DNA from: Dysidea avara
Lineage: Eukaryota > Porifera > Demospongiae > Dictyoceratida > Dysideidae
NCBI RefSeq assembly: GCF_963678975.1
Contig: NC_089275.1
Span: 49,127,883-49,191,882, forward strand
Length of the DNA: 64,000 nt
Direction of reading: 5' to 3'
Shown: piece by piece, positions 62,420-64,000 of the stretch
Layout of the letters: each line of letters starts with the position of its first letter
How positions within the stretch are numbered: the stretch's first letter is position 1
Notes under the pieces: generated by a model
What the model was told of the DNA's origin: nothing
Seen by the model: only the letters and a program-made list of their open reading frames with translations
The model's database searches: none
Made by a program: the position numbers and the translations under genes

Positions 62420-63385
62420 ACCCCCTAAAAGAATGCAACATTTACACGACACACAACACAAACTGCAAAAATATTTACATAACACAAAATTAATAACAAA
62501 AACAAACAAGAAGTTATATACATGCAGTACAGCAGAACAAAAACCTTATGTGAATTTACATTACATATTATATACAGAAGCTGGTAATGTGTTCCCCAAG
62601 AGATATGTACAAAAAAAGAGTAACGATATGCATTAATCACTGATGATTTGTTTTAGTCATGAGTGTCCTAGAATGAGATTTTGTGTTGTTAAAGTTAAAT
62701 TTGAAGTGATCATCAAAAGTAATCAAAGTTTGGTGATGCATCAAGTCATACAAAAATAACAATGATATGGTGATGAGCCGTGTGTATATGGAAGGCCAAG
62801 TAAGTTCAGAAAGGCAGGATCCTGATAATGGTGATCATGTAAACGTAGAAGGATTAAAATGACTGCCACAAATCCAGCGAGCATCCCGATTCTGAATAGA
62901 TTCAAGTTGTTTGAGGTACTTATTATAATGAGGTAACCAAACTGGACAGCCAAACTGGATTAGCAGAAGAACAAGAGCACAATATGAATGGCTTTTAGCA
63001 GATTGTGAACAACAGTATAACAAACGACGTAGCAGGTTCAAAACTTTAGTAGCCTTAATGCATGCTAACTTACATTGATCTGTCCATGTCAAATGTTGAT
63101 TGATGTAAACTCCCAAATATTTCACCACTGAAGGGGTTGACCATCAAAGAGGTATGCGAAAGTAGGAGGATAATGATTGCTTGAGATACAAAGAGCTTCA
63201 GGCTTTGGAAGCTGCAAACGCATTAACCACCTTTGGCACCATTTAAGGAAAGTGTATAGATTTTCTTGCAGATATAAACAGTCAGCATTTGAAATAATCT
63301 GATGGTAGAAAGTGAGATCATCCAGCAATAAGCTTGAACTTTGCCAAGCCATTAAAATACAAAGATACTGTGCAGCAATCAATAC
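62420..63385 (-). pseudogene. LINE reverse transcriptase C-terminal fragment
   Basis: On the - strand, 63382-63122 reads ...LTFYHQIISNADCLYLQENL, FLKWCQRWLMRLQLPKPEAL and FAYLFDGQPL. A frame change near 63125 follows, then VKYLGVYINQHLTWTDQCKL, LLIQFGCPVWLPHYNKYLKQ and LESIQNRDARW to 62835, then further fragments including INAYRYSFFV near 62640. These are the post-catalytic blocks of a CR1/L2-like LINE. The element is 5'-truncated and frameshifted. Confidence 0.82.
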
Positions 63386-63420
63386 AGATTATAATGCAAG
63401 GGTGTGTTACTTTGTACATA

Positions 63421-63669
63421 TGTGACCCAGTCTGACAAAATGGGGTTTATAGCCCATCAAATTCTGACCATAATTTCAAAATTTGAAATTTTATAACGTT
63501 TTCTGTAGACATGATAATTATTTAAATTTTTTATCACTTATGTGGAAATTATGAAGAGTTTACTGAAACTTGCAGAATTGTTATAGCTTACACAGAAATG
63601 GAGATACTCATAATTAAGCAAACACATGTATTTCCAGCTAAAAGCCCCTTTTTGTCAGACTCGGTCACA
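63421..63669. mobile_element. MITE with TGTGACCCAGTCTGACAAA inverted ends
   Basis: The ends tgtgacccagtctgacaaaa and ttttgtcagactcggtcaca are inverted copies with few mismatches, 249 bp in all. It begins with the same TGTGACC bases as the MITE at 15830 but otherwise differs. Confidence 0.82.
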
Positions 63670-63958
63670 ATTTTTATTTGCTTGTCTAAATTATGTCAGA
63701 AGTGATCAAAGATTGAGGAGTTAGCTACAAAAAAGTCTAAAATATTCCAAATTTTATTTACAGATGGGAAGAATGAAACCATAAAGGAGTCAATTCTTGT
63801 AGTTATAGTTGTCATGAGTGAAGTATCCTTTTCTTGTGGAATGGTAATTATAGGTACGAAGTAGCAGGTGGGTAAGTCAGTAAGATGATATACATACTAT
63901 TCTATTGCAGAAGTTAGTTTGGTATGGTTTTAGTGATAGTGGTCACTATAGGTTAATA

Positions 63959-64000
63959 CAGGGGCGGATTTAGGATTTCTAACAGGGGATTTCCAGTGGT
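63959..64000. mobile_element. Left end of a CAGGGGCGGATTTAGG-type element, cut by the window edge
   Basis: caggggcggatttaggattt matches the left terminus of the possible 6.3-kb element (35335) apart from one base. The remainder lies outside the window. Confidence 0.65.

Noticed and set aside
62433-62640. 67-codon + strand ORF
   Set aside because: It is the shadow of the - strand LINE 3' region; only INAYRYSFFV on the - strand matches LINE proteins.

Overview
The window is animal nuclear DNA: AT-rich, with GT-AG introns (many only 50-120 bp), TATA-type core promoters, LINE, hAT and foldback repeats, and no prokaryotic gene organisation. A DEATH-NACHT-LRR receptor of the kind expanded in demosponges, together with the compact introns, suggests a sponge (Porifera, probably a demosponge). 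This is inferred from gene content, not from a marker gene.

Layout. 1-4.3 kb, + strand: a multi-exon TKL-like protein kinase gene. Its kinase exons are intact but its upstream exons look damaged, and an 8-bp-TSD hAT MITE lies near its 5' end. 4.3-8.5 kb, - strand: a 12-exon integrase-core (DDE) gene whose reading frame runs through all splice junctions; it converges on the kinase gene and overlaps its last 30 bases. 8.6-14.7 kb: no gene seen; tandem repeats, small palindromes, dispersed repeats and a 0.7-kb foldback. 14.7-17.9 kb: a decayed hAT element (TTF/DUF4371-type transposase) with a MITE inside it. 18.1-18.7 kb: a MITE. 18.9-27.7 kb, - strand: an NLR gene (DEATH exon, small linker exon, large NACHT-LRR exon, partly duplicated DEATH exon) with repeat-filled introns. 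27.8-32.2 kb: a nested repeat island: a perfect 58-bp TIR pair encloses a LINE, which is split by a hAT element with an 8-bp TSD, which in turn contains a second LINE. 32.7-33.3 kb: a tRNA-Lys-like sequence and a decayed reverse transcriptase. 35.3-41.7 kb: a possible single 6.3-kb TIR element enclosing a 2-kb foldback.

42.5-56.5 kb holds the most distinctive content: a cluster of three related genes for small secreted cysteine-rich proteins with a hydrophobic (GPI-like or membrane) tail. Gene A is on the - strand (42488-44746). A decayed copy B (about 49520-53125) and intact gene C (55028-56491) are on the + strand. A and C share six exons, identical intron phases, 14 cysteines and a core-promoter motif. 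Intron 1 of gene A contains an uninterrupted tract of 222 CTG (sense CAG) units. The family was recovered only by splicing by eye, and I do not recognise it as a named family.

56.5-64 kb: mostly noncoding, with one possible terminal exon (58525-58693), a 5'-truncated LINE (62420-63385, - strand), a TGTGACC-type MITE and the start of a hAT-like element at the window edge. The kinase, NLR and secreted cysteine-rich genes could all serve surface recognition or innate immunity, but nothing in the sequence links them directly.
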